Source: Rubinisphaera margarita (GTDB taxonomy: Bacteria > Planctomycetota > Planctomycetia > Planctomycetales > Planctomycetaceae). Taken from it: 64,000 bases of DNA. Of this stretch, positions 28,610-39,739 are shown piece after piece. A model generated the notes under the pieces. That model ran no database searches and was not told the DNA's origin. It saw nothing but the letters and a program-made list of their open reading frames with translations. Location: NCBI RefSeq assembly GCF_022267515.1, contig NZ_JAKFGB010000014.1, forward strand, positions 744,001-808,000. Direction: 5' to 3'. How positions within the stretch are numbered: the first letter of the stretch is position 1; every line of letters begins with the position of its first letter. The position numbers and the translations under genes were made by a program.

Positions 28610-31561
28610 ATGGATCAGACGCAGATTGAAGGACGACAGGACGGATCCCGGAGGCTGGCAGTCAGTTGTCTGACGGCTTCTCTCTGTCTGCTGGCCATGG
28701 TCTCCGGGTGTTCCCAGAGTTTCTGGCGGAAACAGGCCGATAAGGATACGTACAACATTCTGCAGGAAAAGCAGTCCGACCCGCGCTGGGTCGCGCCGCG
28801 GACCAATCTCACTCCCGACCCGCGCAGCCGGTTCTACGATCCGTATAACCCGGATAAAGAACCAATGCCGCCCGATGATCCGGCCGCCGCTGCCGACATG
28901 GACTGTCCTGACGGCATTCCCGGCTACCACAGCTGGCACCGTTACGGCCGGGCGATGAGTGTGGAAAATCCGATCTGGCTCGCACACTTCGAGCACTCGC
29001 CGGAAATGATCGACGAAGCATCCGGAGAGTATATCTGCCCGGTGCCCGCGATCCGCGATCTGACAATTCTCGACGCCATCGAGCTGACCTATCTCCACAA
29101 CCGCGACTATCAGTTTCAGCTCGAAGAAACGTACTTCACCGCTCTCGCGCTGACACTCGAGCGGTTTCGCTTTCAGGTCCGCTATCTGGGCATCGGTGGC
29201 GGGGAACCCGGAGCGGATCTCACCTACGAAAACGTTCCCGGAGTGCAGGACTCGCTGCGGTTGAATACCAACTTCGGCGTCAGTCAGGTGCTGCCGACCG
29301 GCGGACAGTGGGCCATGGAACTGGCCAATAACACGCTCTGGCTCTTCTCCGGACCCAACGCCGGAACCGATACCGCGAGTGTCTTTTCCTACCGACTTGT
29401 GCAGCCCCTGCTGTTCAATGCCGGCCGGAAAATCGCGCTGGAAGGTCTCACGCAGACCGAACGTGATGTTCTGTACGCAGTTCGCGATCTCGCCCGCTTT
29501 CGCAAGGAACTGTTTACCGATGTTGTCAGCTCCTACCTGAATCTGCTTCAGCAGCTGCAGGGAATCCGCAACCAGGAGTACAACATCGAACAGCTGGAGC
29601 GCCAGGTCGTGGAACTGAGTGCTCTGGCCAAGGAGCCGCCGGGGGCGACTCCTGCCACGCTGGAAGTGTTCCCGCCCGGTGCGTCGATTCCCGAATCCCT
29701 GAGAGAAAAAGTGGCCTACGACGCCGAACGCAGAGAGCTGATCTGGTACCGCAACATGAGCATGGAAAACGCGGCGGAGTTGCTCGCGATCAGTAATGAT
29801 CCGCAGTATCAGGCGGCTGCCCGCGAACTGATCTCCCTGCTCACAAGTAACACGACGCCGCTCGACGTGCTGCAGCTCGAATCGCGTCTGGCCTCGGCCA
29901 TCATCAACCTGCAGACATCCCAACGGCGGTACCAGGACAGTCTCGACCAGTTCAAGATCCAGCTGGGGCTGCCGCCCGATATGGAAATGACAATCGACGA
30001 CTCGGCTCTGAAGCAGTTCGAACTGATTGACCCGCTGATGGAAGAGCTTCGGGACGAAACCGAATCGGCCATTCTCGTAGTCGGTGCCCTCGACACCGAG
30101 AATCCCGACGTCGCTCAGGCTCGAGCCGCTCTACAGCATGTTCAGGCGCTCTACGATCGCATCATGACCGAAGGGATCGGCCTGGTTGAAGTCGATTCTC
30201 GAAGTGTCGCAGAGAATCTCGACAGTCGACTGGAAGGTGTGCCCGAACAGGAGGTTCGCGACCAGGTGATCGCCACCGTGGAGCGGGACCGGAATCAGCT
30301 CGAAACGCTCGAACTCGAGCTACGCAACCTCGGCAACGGCTTTGCGCGGATCAGAAAATACCTCGATCAGGGAGAGTCGGACGAAGAATCGACGAAAGCC
30401 GCGATCGTCGAACTGACCGATCTGCATCAGGATCTCCTCCAGCGTGCCCAGGGGCTGATCGTCGCCCAGGTCGGCATGCGTTCGGAGCTGATCAATGTGA
30501 ACCGATACGAGCTCGATCTGAACGATTCGATCGGGCTGGCGCTCGAAAATCGCCTTGATTTAATGAATCAGGAGGGGCTCGTGATGGATGCCCGCCGTCA
30601 GGTCGATGTCGCCGCCAATGCCCTGAAAGCAAACCTCGATGTGGTGGTCGCGGGGGACATTCGAACCGAACCGGGATCGGGAAATCCGTTCGATTTCAGC
30701 GGTCGGAGCAGTAGCCACCGGGTCGGAGTTCAGTTCACCGCACCCCTTGATCAGATAAATGAGCGAAACATTTACCGGGCGGCGCAGGTTAATTACCAGA
30801 GAGAGCGCCGGGATTACATGGAATTTGAAGATACGATCAAATTCCAGGTCCGCACTGCGTGGCGAAATTTGGCCGTTTTGGAACAAAATCTGGAAACTGC
30901 CCGTCAATCTCTTCGTATCAATGTGTTACAATACGACCAGGCTGTGGAGGCATCTGCAGATCCTGAGGCTTCGAACCGTTCTGGCGTGAGCGGGCGAAAC
31001 CTCGTCGATGCTCTCGACAGAATCCTGGATTCACAGGACCGGCTGGTGCAAATCTGGTCGGGCTACGAGCAGACTCGTCTCGAGATCCACCGCGATATGG
31101 GGATCATGGAAATCGACGAGTTCGGCATGTGGATCGACCCTTACTATCAGGCAATGTACGAAACCCAGTCTACGGGAATCGCGTTTCCTGAAGTTTGCCC
31201 ACCTTCCAAGACTACGAGTGATCTCGATATCACTCTCCTTCCTCCAGGACCGAACGATCATGGCAACGTCCGCCCCGGAACAAATGAATACGACAACGCA
31301 GAGTCCGTCAACCAACCTGGACTCCGCGACGACTTCGTACTCCTCCCCGTCCCCCCAGCCCCGGCCGAAACCGAAGCGCCGGCTCTGGTTGACCCTCTGC
31401 GTGGGAGCTCTGGTGGTGGGGCTGGGAACGATCCTGGCCAACGCGATGTTCAACGCCGAGCCGTCAGCGGACCCGAATTCTATCGCCGCATCGGAGATGG
31501 AGCAGGACCCGGACGAGTCGAGCGACTCGACCTTGTCCCGATCGGTGACGAAGTGGATTAG
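28610..31561 (+). CDS. TolC-like outer-membrane efflux lipoprotein
   Basis: A 983-aa protein with a lipoprotein signal (CLTASLCLLAMVSGC, lipobox VSGC). The core is made of two TolC-type helical repeats: LTYLHNRDYQFQLEETY through LQLESRLASAIINLQTSQRRYQDSLDQFKIQLGLP, then LNDSIGLALENRLDLMNQEGLVMDARRQV through FQVRTAWRNLAVLEQNLETARQSL. It is much longer than E. coli TolC (about 470 aa), with an acidic insert near residues 470-600. Start 28610 puts the signal peptide at the N terminus. The final 100 residues overlap the next gene in another frame and are low-complexity. It is the outer channel of the efflux system encoded downstream. Confidence 0.85.
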   Translation: MDQTQIEGRQDGSRRLAVSCLTASLCLLAMVSGCSQSFWRKQADKDTYNILQEKQSDPRWVAPRTNLTPDPRSRFYDPYNPDKEPMPPDDPAAAADMDCPDGIPGYHSWHRYGRAMSVENPIWLAHFEHSPEMIDEASGEYICPVPAIRDLTILDAIELTYLHNRDYQFQLEETYFTALALTLERFRFQVRYLGIGGGEPGADLTYENVPGVQDSLRLNTNFGVSQVLPTGGQWAMELANNTLWLFSGPNAGTDTASVFSYRLVQPLLFNAGRKIALEGLTQTERDVLYAVRDLARFRKELFTDVVSSYLNLLQQLQGIRNQEYNIEQLERQVVELSALAKEPPGATPATLEVFPPGASIPESLREKVAYDAERRELIWYRNMSMENAAELLAISNDPQYQAAARELISLLTSNTTPLDVLQLESRLASAIINLQTSQRRYQDSLDQFKIQLGLPPDMEMTIDDSALKQFELIDPLMEELRDETESAILVVGALDTENPDVAQARAALQHVQALYDRIMTEGIGLVEVDSRSVAENLDSRLEGVPEQEVRDQVIATVERDRNQLETLELELRNLGNGFARIRKYLDQGESDEESTKAAIVELTDLHQDLLQRAQGLIVAQVGMRSELINVNRYELDLNDSIGLALENRLDLMNQEGLVMDARRQVDVAANALKANLDVVVAGDIRTEPGSGNPFDFSGRSSSHRVGVQFTAPLDQINERNIYRAAQVNYQRERRDYMEFEDTIKFQVRTAWRNLAVLEQNLETARQSLRINVLQYDQAVEASADPEASNRSGVSGRNLVDALDRILDSQDRLVQIWSGYEQTRLEIHRDMGIMEIDEFGMWIDPYYQAMYETQSTGIAFPEVCPPSKTTSDLDITLLPPGPNDHGNVRPGTNEYDNAESVNQPGLRDDFVLLPVPPAPAETEAPALVDPLRGSSGGGAGNDPGQRDVQRRAVSGPEFYRRIGDGAGPGRVERLDLVPIGDEVD

Positions 31562-33299
31562 CTCCTGGTTCTCCTCGAGTAAAAAGCTGCCTTCCAATCT
31601 GATCATGAAGCAGGCCAACAAAGGTCGCTTCCGGATCACGATCAATGAACGCGGCTTCCTGGACAGTCAAAACAATGCCACGCTGACCTGCGAAGTGCCC
31701 GGCTCGACCACGATCATCTCGATCGTGCCGGAAGGGGCCGCGGTCAAGAAGGGCGATATTGTCTGCGAACTCGATTCGTCGTCGCTCGAAGAAAAAGCCC
31801 GCCAGGCTGAGATCGACGTGACCAAGGCCGAAGCCAGTTTTTCGGCTGCTCGCGAGAATCTCGAAATCCAGAAGACGCAGAACGCGAGCGATATCGCTTT
31901 CGCTCAGCTCTCCCTCGAACTGGCCGAGCTCGACTACAACAAGTTCATGGAAGGGGAGCTTCCTCAGCAGCGTGACCAGATTCTGGGACAGATCCGTCTG
32001 AAGCAGGAAGAACTCGCCCGTAAGGAAGAAGCCTACGCATTCACCAAGCGGATGGCCAAGAAGGGTTATCGCAGCCCCTCGGAACTCGAAGCCCAGCGAA
32101 TCGCCATGACGCAGGCCGAGATCCAGTTGCGGGTCGAAGAAGAGAACATGCGTGTGCTCGACAAGTTCACCGCACCCCGCACGATTCGCGAGCTCGAAGC
32201 CAACGCCAAGGAACTGGTCCGCGAACTCGATCGCGTGGAACGTCAGTCCGCTGCCGCACTGGCCAAGGCGAATGCCGAGTTTGAATCGAGCAAGCTGACT
32301 CTCGAAGTCGAGAAGCAGAAGTACAACGACTGGCTCAAGCACATTCAGCTCTGCACCCTGCGAGCTCCGCAGGATGGTCAGATCGTCTACGCGAACTCCA
32401 GCAGCGGCCGCCGTGGTGGCTCTGGAGAGCCGGATATCATCGAAGGTGCCACCGTTCGTGAACGTCAGGCGATCGTGAAGATTCCGGATCTCAGCAAGAT
32501 GAAAATCGATGCCCGAATCCACGAGTCGATGATCAGTCAGCTCGACCTCGGACAGCCGGTTATTATTCGAGCCGATGCACAGCCCGGCGAGGTTTATCAC
32601 GGCGTGGTCGCGATGATTTCTTCCGTGCCCCTGTCCGGCTCCTTCCCCAACTACGACATCAAGGAATACCAGGTCGCCATTAATCTGACCGACCCTCCGG
32701 AGCGGGTGCGCATGCTGCGTCCCGGTCTCTCGGCTGAGTTCGAAGTGGTTGTGGAAGACCGCGAAGATGTCCTGCAGGTTCCGGTTCAGGCTGTCGTGCA
32801 GGTCGGCAAAGACTACTACATGTGGGTGATGACCAGCCAGAAGTCGATTCAGCGACGGCAGGTCAAGGTCGGCAAGTCGAATCAGACCGACATTGAGATT
32901 CTGGATGGCGTCAAACCGGGTGACTCGGTTGTGATGTCGCCTCGTACGATCTTCTCCGACGACATCACGAAACTTGAAGAATTGCTAACCGCCAAACTCG
33001 CCGCCGAGAAACTCGCCGCGGGCGAGGATGCCGCTGAAGCAGCCGAAGACCTGCAGGAGGAATCGCCCCGGGCTCGCAAGCCGGATGGCGAGGGCAAACC
33101 GCAGGCCAGGAAGCCGGGGGGACCCGGCGGAGACCCGGCGGCATTCTTCAGCCGCCTTGATAAGGACGGAGATGGCCTGATCAGCAAGGAAGAGGCTCCC
33201 GCCCAGCTTCAGGGTGCCTTCAGCTCAGCTGACACCGATGGAGATGGCTCTCTGAGCCCGGCAGAACTGAAAGCCCACGCCGCGAACCGGCCCCAGTAG
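31260..33299 (+). CDS. HlyD/MacA-type membrane fusion protein with C-terminal EF-hands
   Basis: A 679-aa periplasmic adaptor. After a polar 45-residue N terminus comes one membrane helix (LWLTLCVGALVVGLGTILANAM). The lipoyl-like half motif TIISIVPEGAAVKKGDIVCELDS opens the adaptor fold; a long alpha-hairpin (KAEASFSAARENLEIQKTQ...) and the second half LRAPQDGQIVYA follow, then beta-barrel regions. The last 60 residues carry two EF-hand calcium loops, DKDGDGLISKEE and DTDGDGSLSPAE, an unusual addition. The gene overlaps the end of the TolC-like gene by about 300 bases in another frame; because the membrane helix lies in the overlap, I keep this start. Confidence 0.85.
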   Translation: MATSAPEQMNTTTQSPSTNLDSATTSYSSPSPQPRPKPKRRLWLTLCVGALVVGLGTILANAMFNAEPSADPNSIAASEMEQDPDESSDSTLSRSVTKWISSWFSSSKKLPSNLIMKQANKGRFRITINERGFLDSQNNATLTCEVPGSTTIISIVPEGAAVKKGDIVCELDSSSLEEKARQAEIDVTKAEASFSAARENLEIQKTQNASDIAFAQLSLELAELDYNKFMEGELPQQRDQILGQIRLKQEELARKEEAYAFTKRMAKKGYRSPSELEAQRIAMTQAEIQLRVEEENMRVLDKFTAPRTIRELEANAKELVRELDRVERQSAAALAKANAEFESSKLTLEVEKQKYNDWLKHIQLCTLRAPQDGQIVYANSSSGRRGGSGEPDIIEGATVRERQAIVKIPDLSKMKIDARIHESMISQLDLGQPVIIRADAQPGEVYHGVVAMISSVPLSGSFPNYDIKEYQVAINLTDPPERVRMLRPGLSAEFEVVVEDREDVLQVPVQAVVQVGKDYYMWVMTSQKSIQRRQVKVGKSNQTDIEILDGVKPGDSVVMSPRTIFSDDITKLEELLTAKLAAEKLAAGEDAAEAAEDLQEESPRARKPDGEGKPQARKPGGPGGDPAAFFSRLDKDGDGLISKEEAPAQLQGAFSSADTDGDGSLSPAELKAHAANRPQ

Positions 33300-33391
33300 T
33301 CACCGACTCTCTCCGCCGGGATTCCCCAGTGCGGTGCAAAGAGTTTTCTTTCGAGCCGGTTTGATTCCCCGCTGATCGATCGTGAAATGCC

Positions 33392-34099
<708 letters not shown>

Positions 34100-34340
34100 G
34101 TACGAACCGCTCTCACAGCCGGCCCTGCAATCCACACGCGTCACTCTCAGTCAGTGGCACAGACATTTCTGTCTGTGGGCGAACCGCGTGGCAGCGGAAT
34201 TTGGTGCCGCATCTGTTCGAAGAGAAGATGTCCGCTTTCATCCTCGCAATTACTGAGCGAGTTTATCTGTCTTGGTGACGCAGTAGGATTCGAATACGCT
34301 ACGACATGCCTTTAGAGACACTTGCGTTTGAAAGTGAGCA
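34100..34340. repeat. Spacer with CACAGACA hairpin
   Basis: CACAGACA (34158-34165), loop TTTC, TGTCTGTG (34170-34177), preceded by AGTGG. This is the third copy of the hairpin found at 10525-10544 and 14705-14724. Nothing else recognisable. Confidence 0.75.
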
Positions 34341-34679
34341 ATGCCGATGCAGGAGGCTGAGTCAGATGACGATGCTGGTCGGGAAGCCGTTGACGCATTC
34401 GGACTTAAGGGGCTATTGACCGTCGCCCTGATTGTGATTGCCGTTCACACCACCAACTGCTACCTGTCGCCTCCTGTCTCGCAATCCAAGCTTGACTCAT
34501 TAAGCGTAGGCATGGAGCTGTCAGAAGTTGAGCTTCTGTTGGGGGCTCCTCAACATCGCATTGTGGGGGTGGATGGATCGACCGTGCTGAGGTATTCGAG
34601 CAAGTTCCGGTCAGGCTGGATCGATGTGTTTTTTGAGCGAAACGGTCGGTACACCGAATACAACTACGAGCAATTCTGA
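34341..34679 (+). CDS. Small membrane-anchored protein with a BamE/SmpA-like domain
   Basis: A 112-aa protein with a short acidic N terminus, one hydrophobic segment (GLLTVALIVIAVHTT, followed by a Cys) and a C-terminal domain: LSVGMELSEVELLLGAPQ, then VLRYSS and WIDVFFERNGRYTEY. The pattern of G-M-x-x-x-E-V-x-x-L-L-G-x-P followed by a short beta strand is that of SmpA/OmlA (BamE) folds. In other bacteria BamE helps outer-membrane protein insertion; many small relatives have no known role. It stands alone between repeat-rich spacers. Confidence 0.6.
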   Translation: MPMQEAESDDDAGREAVDAFGLKGLLTVALIVIAVHTTNCYLSPPVSQSKLDSLSVGMELSEVELLLGAPQHRIVGVDGSTVLRYSSKFRSGWIDVFFERNGRYTEYNYEQF

Positions 34680-35077
34680 AAATTGAGCTTGTTTGTATGA
34701 AAACTCGAGCGGTCGATCAGCCGCGGGGTGGCCCTGATAGCTCTGCTATCAGGGCGGCGAAGCCGTCGGAGGATGCCGTCTGGCGAAGTGGGAGAATTCA
34801 GCCCTGCTGCGTCTTCCGCTCAGAGAAAGCCCGTCACCAACACGTCGTCCAATCCCGTTCTCTCACGGCTGCGCCGCCCCGAAAGAATCTTTCGGGGCCA
34901 CCCCTGGTGGGGGCATACGGACATGGACACTTCGGCAAAGTTGGCATCCACTGAAAAAGTCTGTGCCTCCCGTTGAGAGTGCGACACCCAATGGCGAGCA
35001 TGGCCTGATCAACGGGGTGCCACTGCTGGCTTGCCCAGCAGTGTTTGTTGCAGTTTCCAAATTCAGTAAACAGTTAC
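34680..35077. repeat. Spacer with several hairpin repeats
   Basis: No gene. CCCTGATAGC-tct-GCTATCAGGG near 34731-34753 with GGCGGCGAAGCCGTC beside it, CCCGAAAGA-atc-TTTCGGG around 34878-34896, and CACTGCTGG-cttgc-CCAGCAGTG at 35021-35043, which repeats the hairpin at 8141-8163 and is preceded by GGGGTGC. Confidence 0.75.
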
Positions 35078-36670
35078 CTACGACCGGGTCGAAATCATCG
35101 TCGGCACGTCGTATGTCCGCTGGCTCTGTACCAGTTCCGGGTTGCGGTTGTACTGCAGAGCGAGCTGGTACATTTCTTCGCCGCATTCCGTCGGGTATTC
35201 GCCGGTGACGCAGGCACGGCAGAGTGATTTCTCTGAGAGACCGATGCTTTCGTGCAGCGTTTCGATCGGCAGGTAACGCAGTGAATCGGCTCCCAGGGTC
35301 GCGGCCATCTGGGCTTCGTGTTCCGGCGTGAGCGGTTCGCCTCTCAGGAACTTCGGTGCGAACAACTCCCCGATGTTCGACATGTCGATGCCGTAGAAGC
35401 AGGGAGCGATAATCGGTGGGCAGGCCACGCGAACGTGGATCTCTTTGGCTTCCCCCCGGGTGCGGATCTGATCGATCAGACCCTTCATGGTCGTCGAACG
35501 GACGATCGAGTCTTCGACGAGCAGCACTTTGCGTCCGCGGAAGACCTCAGGCAGTGGCGTGAACTTGGTGCGGACTTTGTCGGCCCTGTCTTTGGATTCA
35601 ATGAACGTGCGACCGACATAGCGGTTTCGCATCAGTCCTTCCAGACAGGGGACGCCGAGTTCGTATGCCATGGCGGATGCCGCCGATTTGGCGGTATCGG
35701 GGACCGGCACGACGATCGTTTCGTTGTCGATCTCAAGCTTTTCCTGACGGGCGAGATGCACACCGAGTTGGGTCCGCGAAAGATAAACGCTGCGTTCATC
35801 GAGCGTACTGGCGGCGTTCGCGAAGTAGATCCATTCGAAGAAACAGTGCGCCTTCTTCGGGCTTTCGGCGAAGCGAGTTTTCTCGATGCGGCCGTTCTGC
35901 ACCAGAACCATTTCACCAGGTTCCAGGGTGCGGATGCTGCTGCTTTCGAAACCGAGGTTCCACAGAGCGACCGATTCACTCGCCGCGGCGAACATCGGGC
36001 CTTCGACAGCGTAACACATGGGGCGGATGCCGAGCGGATCGCGGGCGATGAACATGTCGCCGCGAGCGTTCAGAAAAACAATGTTGTAGGCTCCGTCGAG
36101 CTTCTTGCTGAGCCGAGACATGGTGCCGACCAGATCGCCCCGGCCGTGGATCGAGAAGTCCTGCGAGAGCAGGTGCATGATGATTTCGGTATCGGTCTCG
36201 CGGGCCAGATGGAAATCGTCCTGCTCTTCGATCTGCTCACGAAGCTTCTGGTAGTTGGCCAGCTGTCCATTGAAGCCAAAGCTGAACCACTTCGATTTCT
36301 GAACGTGGGACCGTTCGAACGGCTGGGCGTAGCTGCGATCATCGGTGCCGCAGGTGGCGTAACGGACATGACCGATGGCCGCCTGTCCGTTGTAATCCTT
36401 CATCAGCTGTTCGGCTTTTTCGCGGCGGCCGAGCCGGAAGACTTCGTTTACGCCGCCGACATCTTTGTGAGTGCGAATCAACTGCTTGCGGTCGGAGTTG
36501 TAACTCGTGATTCCTGCGGCCAGCTGACCGCGGTTCTGAATATCGAGCAGCAGCCTCGGAATGAGCGACGCGGTCTGCATCGGATCATCTTTGGGCGCGA
36601 GCCGAGAGATCTCGTCGTGTGCGTAATGATAGACCGCTGCGACGCCGCATTCGTGGTAAAGTTCAGACAT
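35078..36670 (-). CDS. purF: Amidophosphoribosyltransferase
   Basis: The first committed enzyme of purine synthesis: it transfers ammonia from glutamine to PRPP. The N-terminal Ntn-hydrolase domain has its nucleophile Cys in HECGVAAVYHY (residue 8 from the chosen start), implying a short propeptide. The C-terminal phosphoribosyltransferase domain has the PRPP loop VLLVEDSIVRSTTMKG. Cysteines in HCFFEWIY, APCFYGIDM and LCRACVTGEYP match the Fe-S-cluster ligands of the Bacillus type. Start ATG 36670 gives 530 aa; an upstream GTG at 36772 would add 34 residues without family likeness. It lies downstream of trpS on the same strand. Confidence 0.93.
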   Translation of the reverse strand: MSELYHECGVAAVYHYAHDEISRLAPKDDPMQTASLIPRLLLDIQNRGQLAAGITSYNSDRKQLIRTHKDVGGVNEVFRLGRREKAEQLMKDYNGQAAIGHVRYATCGTDDRSYAQPFERSHVQKSKWFSFGFNGQLANYQKLREQIEEQDDFHLARETDTEIIMHLLSQDFSIHGRGDLVGTMSRLSKKLDGAYNIVFLNARGDMFIARDPLGIRPMCYAVEGPMFAAASESVALWNLGFESSSIRTLEPGEMVLVQNGRIEKTRFAESPKKAHCFFEWIYFANAASTLDERSVYLSRTQLGVHLARQEKLEIDNETIVVPVPDTAKSAASAMAYELGVPCLEGLMRNRYVGRTFIESKDRADKVRTKFTPLPEVFRGRKVLLVEDSIVRSTTMKGLIDQIRTRGEAKEIHVRVACPPIIAPCFYGIDMSNIGELFAPKFLRGEPLTPEHEAQMAATLGADSLRYLPIETLHESIGLSEKSLCRACVTGEYPTECGEEMYQLALQYNRNPELVQSQRTYDVPTMISTRS

Positions 36671-37006
36671 CGGACGCTGTTCCGAGAGAGGGTTAACCTG
36701 GTCGGAGAGGGGTCGGAGGGAGGATGCCCCGGATCGCGGTTCGAGTTCGACTGGAGTCGAAGCCGTCTTCACGCGGAATTCATCTCGCCTGTTGACGCGA
36801 TCAAACGAGCTCTGTTTGAATTGGCCTGCACGTCAATCATACCCGTCTCGGGAGTTGAATCCAATTGCTGCCACGAGATCGTCGGGAATTCGACAGCTTT
36901 TCCCGGCGGAAGCCTGATTTTGCAGGTTGGGTTCGGTCTCAGTTCTCAACAATTGTCGAGGGACTTCCAGGCGAAACTTCCCTGAAACGCGAGATCGGTT
37001 CAATCG
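36671..37006. other. Spacer between trpS and purF, no gene
   Basis: 336 bases with no frame of protein character beyond the possible N-terminal extension of purF (36671-36772). No purine riboswitch-like or clear promoter element could be picked out by eye. Confidence 0.45.
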
Positions 37007-37999
<993 letters not shown>

Positions 38000-38028
38000 G
38001 ATGGGATTCGCTGTTGTCGCGGTTAGGC

Positions 38029-38997
38029 TTAGAGAGTTTCGGGGATGGTCGTCTTTTGCAGCGTGGGCGATTTCGGCTGGGCATCGAGCCGCAGGGAGCC
38101 AATCAACTGATTGACATCCGAAATGCCTTCGGAGTTCAGAGCGACGGCCAGCTGCTGCGATAGTGTCCCCGAGACGTTCGGGTTATAGAAGGTGGCGGTT
38201 CCAACCTGTACGGCGGAGGCTCCCGTCACCAGGAAGTCCAGGACATCATCGATGGTCGAGATTCCGCCGATGCCGATGATGGGCACGTCGACCGCACGGG
38301 ACACCTGATGCACGATGCGCAGCGCGACCGGTTTGATGGCCGGTCCACTGAGACCGCCCATGACGTTACCCAGAATCGGCTTGCGGGCCCGCCAGTTGAC
38401 CGCCATGCCCTGCAGCGTGTTGATCAGCGAAACCGCGTCCGCTCCGCCATTTTTCGCGGCTTCGGCGACGGGAACAATGTTGGTCACGTTCGGAGTCAGC
38501 TTGGCGAGAATGGGCAGATCGCAGGCGTTCCGACAGGCCGCGACAACTTTCTCGGTCGATTCCGGATTGGTGCCGAAGTCGACGCCCCCACTCACGTTGG
38601 GGCAGGAGATGTTGAGTTCGATGGCCGCCAGATCGGAAAAGGGGGCCAGTTTCCCGGCCATCACACTGTATTCGTCAATGGTTCGTCCGGCGATGTTGGC
38701 CACGACGGCAGTGTCGAGTTGGAGCAGATATGGCAGATGCTTTTCAATGAACGTATCGAGGCCATCGTTATCGAGGCCGATCGAGTTCAGCATCCCGGAC
38801 GCGGTTTCGACAGTCCGCGGAGGCGGATTGCCGATGCGCGGTTCGAGCGTAACCGTTTTGGGAACGACGCCGCCTAACGACGAGAAATCGACGTACGAAG
38901 CCATTTCGCGCGCGTAGCCGAACGTCCCGGAGGCCGTCAGGATGGGGTTACGCAGCGAGAGTCGCCCCAGACGCACTTGCAGAGTTGGTTCAGTCAC
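38029..38997 (-). CDS. pyrD: Dihydroorotate dehydrogenase, class 1
   Basis: A 322-aa FMN enzyme that oxidises dihydroorotate to orotate in pyrimidine synthesis. The N terminus (NPILTASGTFGYA) and the catalytic loop ELNISCPNVSGG, with Cys as base, mark class 1 (cytosolic), closest to class 1B catalytic subunits that pair with a PyrK electron-transfer subunit. IIGIGGISTIDDVLDFLVTGASAVQVGTA is the phosphate-binding FMN end of the barrel. No pyrK gene is adjacent. It heads a likely pyrD-trpS transcript. Confidence 0.93.
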   Translation of the reverse strand: MTEPTLQVRLGRLSLRNPILTASGTFGYAREMASYVDFSSLGGVVPKTVTLEPRIGNPPPRTVETASGMLNSIGLDNDGLDTFIEKHLPYLLQLDTAVVANIAGRTIDEYSVMAGKLAPFSDLAAIELNISCPNVSGGVDFGTNPESTEKVVAACRNACDLPILAKLTPNVTNIVPVAEAAKNGGADAVSLINTLQGMAVNWRARKPILGNVMGGLSGPAIKPVALRIVHQVSRAVDVPIIGIGGISTIDDVLDFLVTGASAVQVGTATFYNPNVSGTLSQQLAVALNSEGISDVNQLIGSLRLDAQPKSPTLQKTTIPETL

Positions 38998-39172
38998 GGA
39001 ATCGGCGGGCAGGTCGCAAAAAGAGGATTCGTCGACGTGGGCTTCACGCCTGACGAAGTCAGTGAGCTATCGACTGCCGCAGTTTATCGCCGACCCGGAG
39101 TCGAGACAATGCAGCCCGTAAGAACTGCACGTCTCGCTGGTTCAGTGATGAAATTGTCCGTCGATCGGATCG

Positions 39173-39391
39173 TTAGATCACGCCACCGTGAGTCCGGTAC
39201 GGCGTAGCCAGGTCTGGCATATCCAGTCCCCAGATCCGTTCCCAGATATTGGGAATGTGACGGAACGATTCTGATTGAAAGATCAGCTGGCGAGCCCGGC
39301 GATCCCGTTCAGCGGACCAGATAGGCACGAAGCAACCAACCTGAGTTCCGGCGATCGCAACCAGAAGAAGGATGCAAATGAATCTCCGCAT
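39173..39391 (-). CDS. Small lipoprotein with conserved planctomycete-type tail
   Basis: A 72-aa protein with a lipoprotein signal (RRFICILLLVAIAGTQVGC). The C-terminal part, IWERIWGLDMPDLATPYRTHGGVI, resembles tails I know from short planctomycete proteins of unknown role. The ATG at 39391 has a strong GGAGG site; an upstream in-frame start at 39436 is less likely. Beyond anchoring to a membrane nothing can be said about function. Confidence 0.75.
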   Translation of the reverse strand: MRRFICILLLVAIAGTQVGCFVPIWSAERDRRARQLIFQSESFRHIPNIWERIWGLDMPDLATPYRTHGGVI

Positions 39392-39739
39392 TGTCGCCTC
39401 CATGCAACACACAGGCGAGTCTATTCGCCTGCACACGAACGGTATTGAATCTTGAGAGGTCGTTGTAGATATCGCGACAGGTAGGGTCGGGACGTACTCG
39501 GTATGCGTCGCGACAAGATCTGTCTCTAAGGAATGTATCGGCGGGATCGGACCTGCTGATGAATCAATTCAGGCAAGATATTCCGATTTTTCCGCGTTTG
39601 AGGAGAAGTGAGGGGAGAGGTGTGCACAAAAGGGCATGTGCGGGGGAGGGGGTGAGCTGGTTGATAACGGATCGGCTCAAAATGAAGAAGGCCGACTTGA
39701 AGCCGGCCTTCTTATGATTTTCTGGTTCGCCCTGGCAGA
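39392..39739. other. Spacer with a hairpin terminator
   Basis: No gene in 348 bases. AAGAAGGCC (39685-39693) pairs with GGCCTTCTT (39705-39713). On the minus strand the hairpin lies just after the HU gene stop codon and is followed by CATTTTG, so it is the likely HU terminator. The remaining sequence shows nothing I can name. Confidence 0.6.

Noticed and set aside
28160..29923. Minus-strand open frame extending upstream of the cbpA-like gene
   Set aside because: The J domain begins at 28159; the upstream part is antisense to the TolC-like gene and has no J-protein features.
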